NCBI GenBank assembly: GCA_021838985.1
Contig: JAKCCC010000105.1
Location: forward strand, 1-6,820
DNA length: 6,820 nt
Reading direction: 5' to 3'
Origin: Planctomycetota bacterium
GTDB lineage: Bacteria; Planctomycetota; Phycisphaerae; WQYP01
Shown: one piece after another, positions 5,844 to 6,820 of the stretch
Position numbering within the stretch: the first letter of the stretch is position 1
Layout: the number at the start of each line of letters is the position of its first letter
Translations under genes and position numbers: made by a program
The notes under the pieces: model-generated
What the model saw: only the letters and a program-made list of their open reading frames with translations
The model's database searches: none
Told to the model about the DNA's origin: nothing

Positions 5844-6440
5844 GTGTCACGTTATCTTGGTCCAAAGGTACGCCGCTCGCGCCGGCTGGGCATCGCGATA
5901 GCCGATCTTCCCAAGCATAATAAATCCGAATTCACCGCCCCCGGTATGCATGGGTTTCGCAGCCGCCGGCTGTCGGAATACGGCATCCGGCTGCGGGAAA
6001 AGCAGCGCGTGAAGGCCCATTATAGCGTGCTGGAAAAACAATTCCGCCGGTATATGGCGCTGGCCAAAAAAGCCAAGGGCAACACCGCGGTGACGCTGCA
6101 GCAACTGCTGGAGACCCGGCTGGATAATGTGGTGCGCCGCCTGGGCGTGGCGCGCTCCATCTGGGCGGCGCGCCAACTGGTAGCGCATGGGCAGGTGCGC
6201 GTCGATGGGAACAAGGTCGATATACCGAGCTTTCAGGTGGCTCCAGGAATGACGGTGACCTTCCGCGAAAAAATCCACAAACTGCTGCGCGAAAATATGG
6301 AATCCCTGGCCGGCCACCAAACCCCGTCCTGGCTGGACTTCAAGCCTGCGCAGTTGGAGGCCCGCATGGTGGCCCTGCCCTCACCGGAACAGATTCCGTT
6401 TTCGATTGACCCGAATTTGATCATTGAATTTTATCGCTGA
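5844..6440 (+). CDS. rpsD: 30S ribosomal protein S4
   Basis: S4 is a primary 16S rRNA-binding protein that starts 30S assembly. The GTG at 5844 gives 198 residues beginning MSRYLGPKVRRSRRLG, the expected S4 start. GAGGAG (5833-5838) lies 5 bases upstream. Another in-frame GTG at 5838 overlaps that motif and is less likely. The N-terminal region (1-90) contains PGMHGFRSRRLSEYGIRLREKQR and LEKQFRRY. The S4 RNA-binding domain runs from about 92 to 155 (RLDNVVRRLGVARS, ARQLVAHGQVRVDGNKVDIPSF), and the C-terminus ends PNLIIEFYR. The zinc-binding cysteines of the C+ form of S4 are absent. The gene is alone, not beside rpsM/rpsK/rpoA, with its own promoter and structured leader. It converges on argC with a 12-base gap and no clear terminator. 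Confidence 0.97.
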   Translation: MSRYLGPKVRRSRRLGIAIADLPKHNKSEFTAPGMHGFRSRRLSEYGIRLREKQRVKAHYSVLEKQFRRYMALAKKAKGNTAVTLQQLLETRLDNVVRRLGVARSIWAARQLVAHGQVRVDGNKVDIPSFQVAPGMTVTFREKIHKLLRENMESLAGHQTPSWLDFKPAQLEARMVALPSPEQIPFSIDPNLIIEFYR

Positions 6441-6452
6441 GCACCACTGGCC

Positions 6453-6820
6453 CTACAGCAGGCCGGCGGTTTCATCCTCACCGCACATCAGGTTCATATT
6501 TTGAATAGCCTGTCCGCTGGCGCCTTTGACCATATTGTCGATGGCCACTGTCACCACCAGCCAGTCGTTATATAGCCGTACCGCCAAATCCGCGAAATTG
6601 GTGTTCATCACATACTTGGTGCTGGGCAGCTGGCACTCGCGAATGCGCACAAATGGCTTGCCGGCATAGTGGCGGGTCAGCGCCTGCAAGGCATCGGCCG
6701 CGGCTTGACCGGCGCGTGGCCGCACATAAATAGTTTCCAGGATGCCCCGATCGATGGGCAGCAGGTGCGGCACGAACAACAGACGTACCGGCGTGCCCGC
6801 CAACCGGGTCAGCGTCTGTT
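6453..6820 (-). CDS. argC: N-acetyl-gamma-glutamyl-phosphate reductase, C-terminal part (5' end outside window)
   Basis: ArgC catalyses the NADPH-dependent reduction of N-acetylglutamyl phosphate to the semialdehyde, the third step of arginine synthesis, in the cytoplasm. About 121 C-terminal residues are visible; the frame is open to the right edge, so the NADP-binding domain and catalytic cysteine are missing. Clear motifs are LFVPHLLPIDRGILETIYV, with the catalytic His in PHLLP, then PFVRIRECQLPSTKYV, a family Asn-containing TNFADL, and the signature DNMVKGASGQAIQNMNLM near the end. The stop TAG is at 6455-6453. It converges on rpsD. A TTG within the visible part (6803) is not the start because the coding frame continues upstream of it. 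No break is seen in the visible part. Confidence 0.93.
   Translation of the reverse strand, partial: QTLTRLAGTPVRLLFVPHLLPIDRGILETIYVRPRAGQAAADALQALTRHYAGKPFVRIRECQLPSTKYVMNTNFADLAVRLYNDWLVVTVAIDNMVKGASGQAIQNMNLMCGEDETAGLL

Noticed and set aside
5847..6320. 157-codon open frame on the minus strand
   Set aside because: It is antisense to rpsD, which is certain.
6441..6452. Terminator between convergent rpsD and argC
   Set aside because: The gap is only 12 bases. Nearby GGCC repeats make a 4-bp stem without a T-run.

Overview
The window reads as an ordinary chromosomal stretch of a Gram-negative bacterium with fairly high G+C. A 120-base sample inside obg (3961-4080) has 78 G/C (65%), while the first 120 bases, inside the transposase, have 61 (51%). 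A KdsC-type sugar-acid phosphatase and two exported proteins of the DUF2950 and DUF3300 families point to an outer-membrane-bearing organism. Ribosomal protein S4 lacks the N-terminal zinc cysteines and stands alone, outside the usual alpha operon. Together with motif style this hints at the PVC group (Planctomycetes/Verrucomicrobia), but that is a weak inference from memory.

Layout, left to right. (1) 1-518, plus: C-terminal part of an IS1634/IS4-type transposase cut by the window edge, followed by a non-coding stretch (519-822). That stretch holds an 8-bp inverted repeat and a good intrinsic terminator facing the other way. (2) 823-3135, minus: a two-gene operon for secreted proteins, DUF3300 then DUF2950. 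It is preceded by a 214-base gap with a long foldable inverted repeat and ends in the terminator at 736-761. (3) 3350-5666, minus: a tight cluster kdsC-like, purE, obg; purE and obg overlap by 25 bases. (4) 5693-5843, plus: a sigma70-like promoter and a hairpin-rich leader for rpsD. (5) 5844-6440, plus: rpsD (S4). (6) 6453-6820, minus: the C-terminal third of argC, converging on rpsD with only 12 bases between them.

The kdsC-purE-obg genes serve unrelated housekeeping roles (sugar-acid phosphatase, purine synthesis, ribosome-assembly GTPase) and appear to be co-transcribed. rpsD diverges from them across a 177-base region. The least understood part is the DUF3300-DUF2950 pair: both proteins carry signal peptides, the genes lie 51 bases apart, and the unit has its own terminator and a structured upstream region. 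No CRISPR array, tRNA, rRNA or recognisable defence system was found. The strongest candidates for undescribed biology are that pair, its structured upstream element, and the rpsD leader.
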